Source: Synaphobranchus kaupii (taxonomy: Eukaryota; Chordata; Actinopteri; Anguilliformes; Synaphobranchidae). Taken from it: a stretch of DNA of 64,000 nt. The position numbers and the translations under genes are program-made. Of the stretch, positions 41,101 through 51,527 are shown piece by piece. The DNA is taken from NCBI GenBank assembly GCA_029718625.1, contig JAINUF010000028.1:1112328-1176327 (forward strand), read 5' to 3'. The notes under the pieces are model-generated. The model was not told the DNA's origin and did no database searches. It worked only from the letters and a program-made list of their open reading frames with translations. Within the stretch, counting starts at the first letter, position 1. Every line of letters begins with the position of its first letter.

Positions 41101-44100
41101 GGCTGGAGGGGGCAGGTAACCCCTTTATTGTTTTAACTGACCACCAAAACCTTATTTACCTAAAATCTGCTAAGAGGCTTAATGCCAGACAGGCTAGGTG
41201 GTCATTATTCTTTGCCCGATTCAATTTTTCTGTGTCCTACCGCCCCGGTTCCCGCAATATCAAGGCGGATGCCTTATCCCGTGTTTTTTCCCTTCCCTCC
41301 AGTCCTGCTGACCCCGAGCCCATTCTACCGGCTTCCTGTATGGTGGCTGCGGTCTCATGGAGGATTGAGGAGATTGTGAGGTCCGCCCAGACTTCCCACC
41401 CTGACCCCCGTAGTAACCCTAACTCCTCCCTGTTTGTTCCCAACCCCGTCCGCTCCCAGGTCCTTGAGTGGGTTCACGCCTCCTGTCTGGCGTGTCACCC
41501 AGGTGTTGCCAGAACGACCACCCTCATCAGGAGGAGTTTTTGGTGGCCCACGCTCAAGGAGGATACCCGTGCTTTTGTTCTGGCCTGCGCGGTGTGCGCC
41601 AGGAGCAAGGCTTCCCACCAGCCTCCCTCTGGTCTTCTCCTTCCCCTCCCTGTTCCGGGCCGTCCTTGGAGCCACATTGGCGTAGACTTCGTCACCGGTC
41701 TGCCATTGTCAGAAGGCAACTCCGTCATTCTGACAATTGTGGACCGGTTCTCCAAGGCGGTTCACTTTGTTCCCCTCCCTAAGCTCCCGTCCGCCCTCGA
41801 AACTGCGGAGCTCCTGGTGTCACATGTGGTCAGGCTGCACGGGATCCCATCCGACATTGTGTCGGACCGTGGGCCCCAATTCTCCTCCCAGGTGTGGAAG
41901 GCGTTCTGTGTAGCCCTGGGGGCCTCGGCCAGTCTGTCGTCTGGTTTTCATCCCCAGTCTAACGGCCAGGCAGAGAGGGCGAACCAGGACCTGGGGGCCG
42001 CCCTGCGGTGCGTCACTGCACGCAATCCCGCCTCCTGGAGCCGTTTTCTTCCCTGGGTAGAGTACGCCCACAACTCTCTTAAGAGTGCGTCTACAGGGTT
42101 GTCCCCGTTCGAGTGCTCTTTAGGCTACCAACCTCCTCTCCTGTCGGCCCAGGAGGCCGAGGTAGCAGTCCCCTCCGTGAAGTCCCACATCCTCAAGTGC
42201 AAACGCGTGTGGAGACTTGCACGCACCGCACTCCTGCGCTCAAATTCCCGTTCTCAACGTCTGGCGGACCTGCACAGGACCGCAGCCCCTAAGTACAGAG
42301 CCGGTCAGCAGGTCTGGCTTTCTACAGCCAACATCTCCCTTCCCTCTTCCTCTAAGAAACTTCGGCCCCGTTTTATTGGTCCCTTCCCTGTTGTTCGTCT
42401 CATTAACCCGGTTTCTGTTAAACTCTCCCTCCCCTCCTCCCTCAAGGTCTACCCCGTTTTTCATGTGTCACAGATCAAGCCTGTCGCCTCCAGCCCCCTC
42501 AGTGCCCCTACCCTCCCTCCTCCACCCGTCCGGGTCATCGACAACGCCCCGGCCTACACGGTGGACCACATTATCGACATCCGCCGTAAAGGTCGGGGCT
42601 TTCAGTACCTCGTGGACTGGGAGGGGTATGGTCCTGAGGAGCGGTCGTGGCTCCACAGGAGCCTCATCCTGGATCAATCATTGATCCAGGATTTCCACAG
42701 TCGCTTCCCTCTCAAGACCAGGCCGCCAGGTACGCCAGGGGGCGTACGTTGAGGGGGGGGGTACTGTAATGTTCCGCTCCCTTCCTGTTCGTTTTCTGTA
42801 TTTTCCTGTTTTCCCTCCGTGTCATGTTGGATCCTTTTGTCCGTGTTTTCCCCGCTGCTGCGGTCTGGGCGTTTCCTTCCCTGTCTTGTTCGTTTGGTTG
42901 TCTCACTTCCGCCTTTTCACTCCGTCCCCCCTCGTTGCATGCATTTCCTCACCTGGTGTCTTGTAATCACTCCTGCTTATTTTCCACACCTGTCCCTTGT
43001 TTAGTTCTATTATTAACCTCACTATTTATTCCTTCGGCTGGCTGCCAGTCGGCGCCAGTTCATTAACGTTCGTCACGCGGTGTTAATGCTCGTTGTTTTC
43101 CTGGTCGTGTTAAAAGAACTACTCGCTTGGTCGTGGGATATTATCCCCGTGCAGCTTGGGTTCCGCTCCTAACTACAGTCTGGTAGTTAACCACCCCGTC
43201 AATTCTTGTCGTGCATGCAGCTAACCTGTTTCCCTTCTCCTCCATCTAACCCAGCTCCCATTCTCCCGTGGCAGTGTTCGTTTCCCCCCGTTATCGTTGT
43301 GTGTGTTGCGGTACCTCCACCTCCAGCTCGTGTAGGCTCCGGGAGAGCTTGCTACCTGGCTACCCTCCAGTTGTTCCTGTCCGACCGAAGAAGCCAACGA
43401 GTTCTTCGGCGCCGGCTCCTGGAGCTCTGGAGACAGTCAGCTCCTTCCGGACCTACCGCAGCTACGCCACACTACCCAGCTCTGCCGTGCTTCACCAACC
43501 ACCTCCCTCTCAAACCCTGCACCTCCGTGAGAACCTCCCGGTCATTCCCGTGCCTTCCCTTGCACTAACCCTACCTGTTTATTTTTTTGTTTCTGTACCG
43601 GTGCAGTCAATCCGGTCCAGTTCCTGTCCTGCCGTAGTGAGCCGCTCCCCAGCAAGTTCCAGTCCAGGTGTGAGCCTCGCACCTACCTGTCCAGTCCAGT
43701 TCCGGTTTGGAACAAATCCGTTCCAGACCCTTGTTCCAGTGTGGACCTCCCGGTCCAGTTCCAGTCCAGTCCAGTTCTGGTTTGGAACAAATCCGTTCCA
43801 GACCATTGTTCCAGTGTGGACCTCCCGGTCCAGTTCCAGTCCAGTCCAGTTCCAGTCCAGTCCAGTTCCGGTTTGGAACAAATCCGTTCCAGACCCTTGT
43901 TCCAGTGTGGACCTCCCGGTCCAGTTCCAGTCCAGTCCAGTTCCGGTTTGGAACAAATCTGTTCCAGACCCTTGTTCCAGTGTGGACCTTCCGGTCCAGT
44001 TCCAGTCCAGTCCAGTTCCGGTTTGGAACAAAACTGTTCCAGACCCAGATTCCAGTGTGGACCTCCCGGTCCAGTTCCTGTCCAGTCCAGTTCCGGTTTG

Positions 44101-47100
44101 GGAACGAAACATTCCAGACCTGCCAGTCCAGCTCCGGCTTGGAGCAGCCCGTCCCGGGCTACCTACTGTTCCTGCGTAATATCGTGTTTTCCTCTCCTGT
44201 ACAGTGTTGGGACTACCCCAACACTTAATTTATTAAAAACCCTCTTTTGTGAATCTGTCTCCTGGTCGTTGCACTTGGGTCCGTCCCGTTTCTGGTTCGT
44301 AACAACTGGAGTCTTAAAATGACTACGGCCGTATTATATGCTGAGTTTACACCAAAAGCGTTTTGACGTGGAGTGTTGCAGATATGCGCCGCTGGAACTG
44401 AAAAGGAAAGCGAAGTTTGTAAGGTGGGCGTTCCTTCTTGGTGTCAGTCAGGTTCGGAGGAGATTCACTTCAGATTTCTTTTGCTTTATGTAGCTACAGC
44501 ATAGTTAGTTAGCAAGCTGGGTAAAAAGGTGCGCGGGTCTGCCGTTCTTAAATCCGGGGTTACTGGGGCTGTGTCCGAATCAGAGCCCTATCTACTGCGC
44601 CCTGTCTCCTGTGTACAGTGCACTGGCAGAAGTGTACTGTTTAATGTGCACTGTTTAGCAGTCCGTGAAAAATATCTGCCGTACTATTTTCCAATCGCAC
44701 TGTGGAAGTGTCGTAAGCAAGTCATAAGATGTCCCACCAGTCTTGCCATGTCTGCGGCTTTACAGCTAAATTGGGGTACTTTCAAAGTGCAGTCCGCAAA
44801 AAATATCTGCCGTACTATTTTCCAACCGCACTGTGGAAGTTAGTGTTGTGTCGGTCGCGAACGATTCGTTCAAAAGACCGAATCTTTTGGATGAACGAAC
44901 TGAACTGAATCACTTACTGAAAAGATCCGTTCATTTCTCAGTTCAGTTGAGCTCTCGAACGGATCTGATCAGCAGCGAGCATGCAGGGAGGGGGAGGGAC
45001 TGCCGCGAGCGAACGTGATTCGTCCCCTGCGAACCAGTTCTGCTGTGCTGAACGAATCATTCACGGGCGGGTGGGCGCTGAGCGAGGCAGTGAGCGTGCA
45101 GAGTGGACTTCTGCGAGCGAACGTGTCGTGATGCGTTCACTGAAGGCTACTAGACACAGTGAGTTAACGTGACGTGATCCTGAGTGATAATCAGCGGCTC
45201 AAACTGCCAGAATCAGGCCCAGCAAGTTGACTTAAAAGTCATTGAAAACCAGCGTTCACCTCCAATATTGATATTCAACGAGGAAACCTTTAAAATATCA
45301 AGATTTGTAAACGGAGTTTGGCGCGTTTGTCAAAGCGACAGCACTTCCGCATGAACCGTTCGGCCGTTTCAGTTCACTGAGTGAGTCGGACTACGCAGTA
45401 CGCAGTCGGAGCTCCGCCCAAGCACTGAACGATTCGGTGAACGAATCTTTTGAACAAATCTTTTTAATGAACTGATTCTAGTGATTCGAGTCACTGAAGT
45501 GAACTGTTTTGCCCATCACTAGTGGAAGTGTCGTAAGCAGGTTATAAGACGTCCCACCAGTGTTGCCATGTCCGCGGTTTTACAGCTAAATTGGGGTATT
45601 TTCAAAGTGCAGTCACAGGTAAAAATTATAAGCAAAGCACGCACTTATTTTAAAAAGTAAAAACATGATGATTTCTATTTAAAATACGTTGGTTTTGGTT
45701 AAAAATAGCCTATAAATTGGGCTAGTTTTGAGTCGCCATTTGGCTGGAAAGTCTTACAAAATCCGGAAATCTGGCCGGAAAGCTGCCATCTCATGTGTTG
45801 TTTTTGTTGTATTTGAAGGAAAACGTCAGCGAAGCTGCGCCTCATTTTTTTAAAACGAAGCTTCACGTCATATTCATGTGACCAAAATGTTTGTGTACTT
45901 CGTGAAAAGTGTGCTCCCGAATGTACTCTAAACCCCGGAAGTAAGTGTGTCATCCGGGTGTTTGAAGTATACTGCAATTTGAAAAAAATGTACGTACTCT
46001 ACAACTTTCTCGCCCTATCTGCTCACCAAGGCTACTCAACAGTGTGGAAGAGTGCTGATTCACATACTCGCCAAGGCTACTCAACAGTGTGGAAGAGTGC
46101 TGATTCACATACTCACCAAGGCTACTCAACAGTGTGGAAGAGTGCTGATTCACATACTCGCCAAGGCTACTCAACAGTGTGGAAGAGTGCTGATTCACAT
46201 ACTCACCAAGGCTACTCAACAGTGTGGAAGAGTGCTGATTCACATACTCGCCAAGGCTACTCAACAGTGTGGAAGAGTGCTGATTCACATACTCACCAAG
46301 GCTACTCAACAGTGTGGAAGAGTGCTGATTCAGACACGGCCTAGGATTTATCTTTAGTCTTAATATATTAAGTTCTTCAATGTCACAGATTTACTCATGA
46401 AAAAAGAGGTTAAAGCTCAGGATTCTTTTATAAAAGCTCCAGTGAAAACCATATGCATAGTCACATACCTATGGAGACTCCAAGTGTTTTGGGAACGCTG
46501 AAAATAAGTGCTCCGTTCCATTGGAGTGTACAGCTATATGTTCCCTCACTCTGTAGGTCAGTACTGTGGATGGTGATGTGGGCAGTTTGGTTAATGATCA
46601 GCGTTGTGTTAGCAGTGGGTTCTCTGTCCCTTTCCCAGTCCAGTGTAGCTGAATCTGGAAGGCGGGATACCTCGCAGCTCATGGTCATATCAGATCCTTC
46701 CTGGACTCTGGCCGAGTGAAGTGGTTGCACTGTAGGAGCAAAGAGTAATTATGTTTGGAGAAGCTTATACACCTTTTTGTCACTGTGTCGGCTACATTGC
46801 AGAACCAGTCATTAAATTTAAAGATATACAGTATGAAGTATAGGAGTGTGATTTAATCATATTGTTAGCTGCTGATATTGAAGAACATTTCTGCGGTTAT
46901 TTCATGACATTATTTTAGTTACCTGGATAACTTGCTTATCTTGCTTTGTGTAATACCCCCCTGATCTATATCACCTCAGATTTTATAATGCACTGTATCA
47001 AACATGAGAAACATGAGCCACTGCTGAGTATTACTCTCAATTACCTTTTCTTAGTACAATTATTTATTCTTCAACTTTGCATACAAGTGCAATCTAATTT

Positions 47101-50100
47101 CAGATTCAAAATCAGTTTTCCGGGAAAGTAAAATACAAGATCTATCTCAGCTTTGATTCATGATCCTTTGTTTATATTTAAAGTATCAAGATATGTTCTT
47201 TTATATACTGTCATTATTTTCAAACTACATAAAAGAGTCAATTTACCTTTTACAGCAAACACTTCAAACTGGGCCAAGTTTACTTTCTCTGGTTTAGTTT
47301 GAATAAAAGTAAAAACTCCTGCATTTTTTAAATCTGGCCGCAGAGAAAGTTCATACTTCCTTTCTTTTGAAATAGACGTCTTCCTCAAATGAAAGACATA
47401 TTTTCCATTGGACTGTATGGTTATTATCCGAGTGTTTATGTAGCTCCCATCATGTGATGTCCACTCCCAGATGAATTCTGTCCCATTGGTGTCAGCAGGG
47501 GCTTGTAGAGAGATGCTCTTGCTCTGCCCAGAAAGCATGTATTTGTACTGCACCAACACTGCAGAAAAAAAAAATGTACTAAGTGCAACGATCCAATTGA
47601 ACAATTGAATTTATTGAATTATTGAATTTGAATTGGAAAATATCAGTTAGTTCATTAAATGTAAACCCAGATGGTTAAACCCAAGTCAGTCTGGAGGCTG
47701 GTACAGATTTATAAACAGATAAAAATGTAATCCCCACAGCTCTAATGAATATCTAAGCTATTTTATACTGGGATGGAAAAGTGTTGCTTTTACCAGCTGT
47801 AGTCATGGTTTTATACCCAACATCTGCATGATTAGTTTCTGTACTCAATGTGGGTTTGCAGTAGCCTAAGTTTTTTCTTTTGGATGAAACTTCCTGTAGG
47901 GGAATGCTGGCAAACATGAATAGCTTCAGATTAGAACTGTTTGCAGTACTCTTAATCATAAATGAACACTATTAGCTTCTGTTAATATTTTTGTATTTAT
48001 GAATTTTGCCATTCAAACACATACACCATTGTGGGTAGTGCATGGACTAATGGTAAATCCATCTTGACTATAAAGTTACTGTACAAAACAACTTTGTGAA
48101 TTTGCATATATCACTGCCGACTGATTGCTTTAATAACAATTTTAATAATTTCATTCATAATTTACTAATTGGGATGGCAGGTATGCCATCCGCCAAGTTA
48201 CGGCTTGGCGGGGCATGCCCCATACCTATACAGCACCGAGAGTTTTTCGGGGTTTCCTACAGAAGTAACCACAATGACCATAGACACACAGCCCTTAAAA
48301 ACATGAACTTCTGTATGTTCTGACCTCATGTAACCACACAGCATTCAGATACAACTTCACACATCCACACAATAAAGCCCCAAACTTGGGTTATTTTGCC
48401 GGTTTTTCTCCTTCCTCTTCCGCTTCTTCTTCTTCTTCTTCTTCTTCTTCTTCTTCTTCTTCTTCCCATTTTCCTGCCAAACTGCCGAGTAGGGTGTATC
48501 TGCAGAACTGCAGAAGGGGCTTACAGCTTGCTGGGTGGGGCTTGAGGGGCTTACAGCTTGCTGGGCGGGGCTAAGCACTAGTGCGCATGCGGATGGACCG
48601 AATTTGTGTTGCCAGAACTTAAGCAGACGAGCAGACACTAGTTTGTATGAGAGAGTCTCTCTAGCTCTGGTTTAAACTTTCATTCAGTTGAAAAAGAACT
48701 AAATATGGCTTCCAGTGAAAAAGTAAGTACCTTAAGGGGCACCTTCGCTATTTTGGACATTAGGGCCTATTTTCGGTCTGTCATTTGCTTCAGTGTTGAG
48801 CTAACGTTAGCTAACTTTATCTAGCTTGTTAGCATGTGCACTAGCTAGCTAACGCACGTTAGCTAATATTCCCTGTAAACACCCAACCCACCCCAACTAT
48901 GTGAATGTGAAGTTGCCATCATTTTGGCCGCCAAGTTTTGAGGAAGACTACTTATTAATGTTGAACTAATGTTAAAGCTATGTTAAACACGAACCATTTT
49001 CACAAGGTGGTCAACTTCACATTCTCTATAATGTCCACCGCAATACACATTGTCAACGTCGTTGTAAAAAACACGTTGGAATTTGTTGCTTATTCAATCA
49101 TCAAAGCCACCTTGAAAATATGTGTAATGCTAAAAACGAATCCCGGTGCATAGTGCACACAACTGCGTTTTATAAGCTTGAGCAACATTCCTCTATTTTA
49201 GTCCAAAATGAGAAACATGACTTGATGCTCATATAGCATAGTGAAAACAGCAGAATCAGTTAGAGGCTGCTTATTGTTACATTTGTGACCCCAGCTGGTG
49301 TTTTGGTCCTTAAGTCAATAGGTCATTTTTCAGTTGTTTTACAGATTATGAAAATGCAGATCCTAAGCTTTCAAATGATGTGTCATGCATTGAAATCTGA
49401 ATATAGTGGAAGAAGATATGCTTATTTGAATGTTGGGACACCTGACCTTGACATTTTGAAAGTAATTCTTCTTTTTTTCCAGGACCACATAACAATACAG
49501 AGAGGCCGTTCACTTCCACCACTAGTGAAGTGCACATCCTGTTGCAGCAGCTATCACTGCCCGTTTTGTGGGCCTTCCGTTTTCCACAAAGTACCTGGAT
49601 TCGAATCGAATCTTTGCATCTCCATGAGTTCCTTATCAAAACAATAAGAAACACAAAATAAACGCTTATTAAACCCATTGTGTTTACTGATCAACCATAT
49701 ATACAGAATAAACCATTAAGAGGATATTATAAAAGATGACAGAGATCAAAGAAGCACATATACCTCTCCCAACATAAGTTTTTTATCTGGTAAATCCCTG
49801 CACAGCCACAGACACTAAACTGAAAGGAGCTTTAGCTTTCATGACATAAAGATGCCAGACATCCATAAATCTGCTTATAGATCTGTTTGATAATGTCTAG
49901 CTCAGGAAAGGCTAAAGTAATCTTGTGTGCATTTAACCTCCTGCTATCCTCAAATTTACATTACATTTGGTTTCCTTGAGGTCAATTTCACCCCAGCAAT
50001 TTAAACCTCCAGAAAATGATTAAAATGAAAATTGTAACTAAAGTTTATGTGTCAGGTAGGCCTACTTTACAAAACAATAAGTTACAAAAAATATACCCAT

Positions 50101-50318
50101 GGGGTGCATGGGGACCCTTCCTACTACATCACACTACCAGTATACCCAAGCTGGTCTCCCAGCAAGACCATCACATCACCAGCTTAGTGAACATCACTTC
50201 CCAGCATAGACCAGCATCAGGTCTTCTGATGCTGACCTTCTCTGTATACTACAATGTATACTAATAATTGTCTGCATCCACTGTTTTTGGTCTATGAAAA
50301 GCACAGAATGAATTAAAT

Positions 50319-50368
<50 letters not shown>

Positions 50369-51527
50369 TATTGATTTATTTATTTGGAATATTTGGATTT
50401 CTATCAAAACCTGTGTGGTCCTACAGAGCATAGATATCCTTGTGTTCCCAAAATTCTGTTTGCAAATATAACTATTATTATGTTAAGAAAATTAGTACTA
50501 TTACTTATTTTCCATCATCTGACCCACAAACATGTCTGGATACGTTTGTAAAAATGCTATATGTACGCTATTTTACAAATATTACTTATTTTTATCTACA
50601 TTTATTTATTCATCCCCCCTTTCTCTATTGTACATGATGTTTCTTGATATAAATGTCTGCTTGTGAATAGTAAAGAAATCTGTAGCAGCAGTTAACATTT
50701 TAAAACCTGTACATTTTCTAAAGTAAACTTGCCAACAAAGTATAACCATATCCTTTCTGGAGTGTAATTTTTCATCAACTGTTAAAAACATTAATTGAAA
50801 TCATGTTGTTCCATGAGGCACAATCTCTTCACATGCAAAGATGAAGAAACACAGGGCCAAGTTACATTAAATAATTTAGGAAAGTTTGGATAGCATTGCT
50901 TTGGAATAGAGCTAGTTCATTTAGTGTGAGCTACGATAGGCAATATTGCTAGTTGTAACTTGGCCACGTTTTAATATCAATACTTTTATAGGCAGGCCTA
51001 GTTTTTGCAAGTTGGAATTAAGGACTTATAGACAGCGCTCTGTAGGCTATGCGTGAGTAACTTGGCTTTTTTTTTTTACGTCGTTTTTGTTCAGATATAA
51101 TTAAATATTAAAAATGTCTGAGTAACTGCCTGGCGTTGACATATAAAATCATGTCATTGTTAAATGCAATATGAAAATATGAACCTTTTGCCTCTTGATA
51201 ATTAATTATAATAGTAGCAATCTATGTAACACTCCTTAATTAATAATGTTTATTTTTTAATAGAAATGGGTTACTTTTTAATACTTTAGATTTTTTGGGT
51301 TTCTTTCCCATGTGTTAACACATATTTTAGTCTTCAATAGTTAAATAAAGTAATAATTTCTCCATTAAAATATTGTTCTGCCATCAATCATTTGCTAATT
51401 TTTTTTGTAAGATTTATATAAATATATAAATGTATGATTAAGGCAGAAAGAAGGACTCACCCTCAGATGAAAGTCTGGCACAGAATCCTGATATCCACAC
51501 CAGGGTCCACCACAGTACCATCCCCAT
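25853..51527 (-). CDS. Gene II: long-tail LAG3/CD4-like inhibitory receptor with ITIMs
   Basis: Eleven exons give 565 residues: 51461-51527 (signal), 47247-47558 (D1), 46469-46729 (D2), 35858-36187 (D3), 34991-35302 (D4), 33888-33995 (membrane), then tail exons 32624-32686, 29209-29274, 27506-27586, 26188-26234 and 25853-25903. Every junction has GT/AG sites; all introns are phase 1 except the last (phase 0), and the sum is a multiple of three. D1 has no cysteine; D2-D4 have the C...W...C core. The membrane segment (431-456, [16 protein letters not shown]) is uncharged. The tail carries two ITIMs, LQYLAL (Y523) and VVYASI (Y559), and YSNI (Y496, a YxN Grb2-type site). ITIMs recruit SHP phosphatases, so an inhibitory role is expected. 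LTR-B lies antisense in the D2-D3 intron. Whether transcription spans it needs RNA data. Confidence 0.78.
26188..26234 (-). CDS. Gene II tail exon, basic linker
   Basis: Acceptor GGTGTTACAG and donor GTAAGTA. Enters in phase 1, leaves in phase 0, reading [16 protein letters not shown]. No tyrosine. An alternative acceptor two bases downstream would break the frame. Confidence 0.6.
26235..27505. other. Intron of gene II, no gene seen
   Basis: Includes a CG-richer patch at about 26,750-27,180. No exon with consistent frame and splice sites was recognised there. Confidence 0.5.
27506..27586 (-). CDS. Gene II tail exon with ITIM LQYLAL
   Basis: Acceptor TTTTTTACTAATAG and donor GTAAGA, phase 1 at both ends. 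Encodes [20 protein letters not shown] and a few more residues. L-Q-Y-L-A-L matches the ITIM consensus, and acidic residues precede it, as is common for Src-family kinase substrates. Confidence 0.72.
27587..29208. other. Intron of gene II
   Basis: Contains a short (CA)n tract near 27,720 and, at about 28,545-28,600, GGCCATGTTCGAATCAGCGC..., which looks like one end of a common fish MITE. Otherwise no feature. Confidence 0.45.
29209..29274 (-). CDS. Gene II tail exon with YSNI
   Basis: Phase 1 at both ends; donor AAG|GTAACG, acceptor GGTGGAAG. Encodes [24 protein letters not shown] is a YxN motif and near-ITIM (A at -2). The exon and its flanks are related to 32624-32686, so the two arose by exon duplication. 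The acceptor is less typical than the others. Confidence 0.6.
30070..32130 (+). mobile_element. LINE 3' fragment carrying an internal minisatellite
   Basis: Left of the minisatellite the plus strand reads [15 protein letters not shown]; right of it [17 protein letters not shown], which resembles the extreme C-terminus of L2/CR1-like reverse transcriptases. The 3' end is GTGCTATACAAATAAAGATC followed by an (AAT)n tail, typical of such LINEs. Frames are broken. Confidence 0.5.
30153..31783. repeat. 58-bp minisatellite, about 28 copies
   Basis: The unit runs GGAGCGCTCTGTTCCTCTCC then TGCAGGCCTTTTAACTGCAC and CAACGGTAGCACATGTTA. Successive units start at 30211, 30269, 30327 and so on. Units differ at a few positions (TTCCTCTCC/TTACTCCCC, CTGCAGG/CTACAGG, GCACC/GTACC), one has an extra T near 31,390. 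It lies in a tail intron of gene II. Each unit has a Myb-like CAACGG and an E-box-like CACATG. Confidence 0.97.
32133..32194. repeat. (AAT)n microsatellite, LINE tail
   Basis: About 20 AAT units directly after CAAATAAAGATCATTATTT. Confidence 0.9.
32377..32592 (+). repeat. SINE tail with amplified TAATG repeats
   Basis: GTAAGTCGCTCTGGATAAGT is the teleost retroposon tail motif. It is followed by six 25-30 bp units of AAATGCCCAT plus three to seven AATGT words. Confidence 0.75.
32624..32686 (-). CDS. Gene II tail exon, tyrosine replaced by histidine
   Basis: Acceptor CATTAGCAG, donor GTACTG, phase 1 at both ends. Encodes [20 protein letters not shown] and Q. It is a duplicate of exon 29209-29274; the motif here is TVHSNV where the sister exon has AVYSNI, so the phosphorylatable tyrosine is absent. 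Confidence 0.65.
32951..33133. repeat. 46-bp tandem repeat, about four units
   Basis: The unit AATAACCAATATTTGACTGG... starts at 32951, 33001, 33047 and 33093. Confidence 0.88.
33888..33995 (-). CDS. Gene II transmembrane exon
   Basis: Acceptor CAATGCAG, donor CAG|GTAAGAG, phase 1 at both ends. Encodes [29 protein letters not shown], then RRLKTPT. The hydrophobic run of about 26 residues has no charge, unlike gene I. Confidence 0.78.
34073..34400. repeat. 29-30 bp tandem repeat, about 11 units
   Basis: Unit ATTCCTTATTTAGCTACATT plus AAAAGTTAC, with small variants (GCTATATT, GTTGC). Confidence 0.9.
35306..35352. repeat. (GA)n microsatellite at the D4 acceptor of gene II
   Basis: On the gene strand this is a (CT)n tract immediately upstream of the D4 acceptor (35302), replacing the mixed pyrimidine tract of gene I. 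A very long polypyrimidine tract could affect D4 splicing. Confidence 0.8.
36867..38422 (+). repeat. 5' LTR of LTR-B
   Basis: TGTAATG...GTAACA. It has one more 16-bp TTCCAGTCCAGTCCAG unit in its tandem region (about 37935-37985) than the 3' LTR. Confidence 0.95.
38443..39405 (+). CDS. gag: gag of LTR-B, intact, 320 residues
   Basis: Structural polyprotein of the retrotransposon. Begins [14 protein letters not shown], contains the Ty3-type capsid region ([20 protein letters not shown]) and ends with one CCHC zinc knuckle ([14 protein letters not shown], residues 301-314) for RNA binding. Followed by the frameshift signal; pol lies in the -1 frame. Confidence 0.94.
   Translation: MDPADLEQIRHAFSCQTAVSDQQGRRLDDVLEVLRVITEQVAQLALHQPLPRIPMGPTPPAPDPPVDPSVSTSLREPRVQHPELYRGELGKCREFLMKCDIVFRMQPSSFASDPCKIAFIMSSLGGGALEWATSIWDSQAALCINFAAFTAEMRRVFDHPTCGRDATQRLLRVRQGSRSVAEMAIQFRTLAAESGWNDTALQGAFRQALSEELKDQLATREESTSLNCLISLAIAIDNRLRIRARERGGNSGHQHQQHTRSHPSASGSRAASGVSEEEPMQLGRVAVNAEERQRRLRSRSCFYCGKPGHQIASCPIRPKE
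39393..39438 (+). promoter_or_regulatory. -1 ribosomal frameshift signal of LTR-B
   Basis: The slippery heptamer C CCA AAA (39393-39399) is in gag phase (cgC CCA AAA gaa tag). After a 5-nt spacer, GGCTCG (39405-39410) pairs with CGAGCC (39433-39438) around an inner CAGT/ACTG stem. Shifting -1 here enters pol with [10 protein letters not shown]. Confidence 0.8.
39396..42752 (+). CDS. pol: pol of LTR-B, intact, about 1118 residues
   Basis: One open frame in the -1 phase relative to gag. In order: aspartic protease ([11 protein letters not shown]), reverse transcriptase with YIDD at 40482-40493, RNase H ([23 protein letters not shown]), integrase with a zinc-binding N-terminus ([14 protein letters not shown]) and D,D,E core ([23 protein letters not shown]), and a C-terminal chromodomain ([15 protein letters not shown]) that may guide integration to marked chromatin. 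No broken residue was seen in these motifs. Confidence 0.95.
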   Translation, partial: KRIGSPVKLGVLTSPIIPCHAAQNRLVFKATLLWRDKSEVSSALIDSGADANFMDITFARRAGIPTDLLPSPITAFALDGRSLGLVTHSTVPVQLVLSGNHRESIQLLLINSQQSPIVLGQTWLRLHNPHIDWQAGRILAWSSHCLASCLRSALPPPGSKNSSTNLPEPDLSNVPKQYHDLSLTFSKSRALSLPPHRPYDCCIDLLAGAKLPSGRLYSLSGPEKLSMEEYIHESLASGIIRPSSSPVGAGFFFVGKKDGSLRPCIDYRGLNQITVRNKYPLPLINTAFEPLSQAVIFTKLDLRNAYHLVRIREGDEWKTAFNTPLGHYEYLVVPFGLTNAPAVFQGMVNDVLRDLLGKTVFVYIDDILIFSKSPQEHILHVREVLQRLLENQLFVKAEKCSFHVSSVPFLGFIIEEGSIRADPAKIKAVTEWPQPTSRKHLQQFLGFANFYRRFIRNYSVIAAPLTKLTSTAFSFCWNSEAQLAFERLKTRFSSAPILCHPDPTRQFTIEVDASDTGVGAILSQRAALDNKLHPCAFFSRRLSSAERNYDVGDRELLAIKLALEEWRHWLEGAGNPFIVLTDHQNLIYLKSAKRLNARQARWSLFFARFNFSVSYRPGSRNIKADALSRVFSLPSSPADPEPILPASCMVAAVSWRIEEIVRSAQTSHPDPRSNPNSSLFVPNPVRSQVLEWVHASCLACHPGVARTTTLIRRSFWWPTLKEDTRAFVLACAVCARSKASHQPPSGLLLPLPVPGRPWSHIGVDFVTGLPLSEGNSVILTIVDRFSKAVHFVPLPKLPSALETAELLVSHVVRLHGIPSDIVSDRGPQFSSQVWKAFCVALGASASLSSGFHPQSNGQAERANQDLGAALRCVTARNPASWSRFLPWVEYAHNSLKSASTGLSPFECSLGYQPPLLSAQEAEVAVPSVKSHILKCKRVWRLARTALLRSNSRSQRLADLHRTAAPKYRAGQQVWLSTANISLPSSSKKLRPRFIGPFPVVRLINPVSVKLSLPSSLKVYPVFHVSQIKPVASSPLSAPTLPPPPVRVIDNAPAYTVDHIIDIRRKGRGFQYLVDWEGYGPEERSWLHRSLILDQSLIQDFHSRFPLKTRPPGTPGGVR
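42765..44304 (+). repeat. 3' LTR of LTR-B
   Basis: 1540 bp, preceded by a G-rich purine tract. Substitutions against the 5' LTR include CATTAACG/CGTTAACG and CAGACCATT/CAGACCCTT. Confidence 0.95.
44659..45609. repeat. 131-bp tandem duplication split by a hAT element
   Basis: The first unit is 44659-44789. The second unit starts at 44790, is interrupted after GTGGAAGT at 44840 by the hAT element, and resumes at 45530 to 45609. Removing the element and one 8-bp duplication leaves exactly 131 bp. Confidence 0.88.
44841..45521. mobile_element. hAT-type element, 681 bp, complete
   Basis: Starts TAGTGTTGTG, ends GCCCATCACTA, flanked by the 8-bp duplication GTGGAAGT (44833-44840 and 45522-45529). 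Its interior is rich in GAACGA/TCGTTC words in both orientations. No coding capacity. Same insertion as the partial copy at 1-433. Confidence 0.9.
46026..46331. repeat. 45-bp minisatellite, seven units in alternating types
   Basis: Units start at 46026, 46071, 46116, 46161, 46206, 46251 and 46296. They alternate strictly between CTCACCAAGG and CTCGCCAAGG at their junction, so the array grew as a 90-bp dimer. Unit 1 of the large duplication has only two (943-1032). Confidence 0.95.
48171..48221. other. Hairpin cluster, unit 2 copy
   Basis: Same three adjacent perfect hairpins as at 2953-3003, without substitutions. Confidence 0.6.
48423..48465. repeat. (CTT)n microsatellite, long allele
   Basis: About fourteen CTT units against six in unit 1. 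Confidence 0.9.
48705..49647 (+). CDS. Small two-exon gene with paired cysteines, unit 2 copy
   Basis: Exon 1 48705-48722 (MASSEK, GTAAGT donor) and exon 2 49483-49647 (polypyrimidine/CAG acceptor, stop TAA). It encodes the same 60 residues as the unit 1 copy, including KCTSC and CPFC. It lies antisense in intron 1 of gene II with the same GC-box/NRF1-like promoter. A truncated zinc-finger-family gene is as likely as a functional small protein. Confidence 0.45.
50321..50369. repeat. (ATT)n microsatellite, unit 2 copy
   Basis: Matches 5069-5117. The surrounding intron 1 sequence of gene II (49,660-51,460) shows no other gene, and has the empty LTR-A site near 50,985. Confidence 0.9.

Larger units (their letters stand above)
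36867..44304 (+). mobile_element. LTR-B: Ty3/gypsy chromovirus-type retrotransposon with intact frames
   Basis: A complete 7438-bp element: 5' LTR 36867-38422 (1556 bp), gag, pol, purine tract 42751-42761, 3' LTR 42765-44304 (1540 bp). The 5-bp target duplication ACTGG is at 36862-36866 and 44305-44309; the related site in gene I (about 18940) is empty. The LTRs differ by roughly eight substitutions and one 16-bp repeat unit. It is the same family as LTR-A and lies antisense in the D2-D3 intron of gene II. Confidence 0.97.

Noticed and set aside
45950..46357. Repetitive proteins encoded by the 45-bp array on both strands
   Set aside because: A 45-bp repeat without stops gives open frames in any phase; no gene structure around it.
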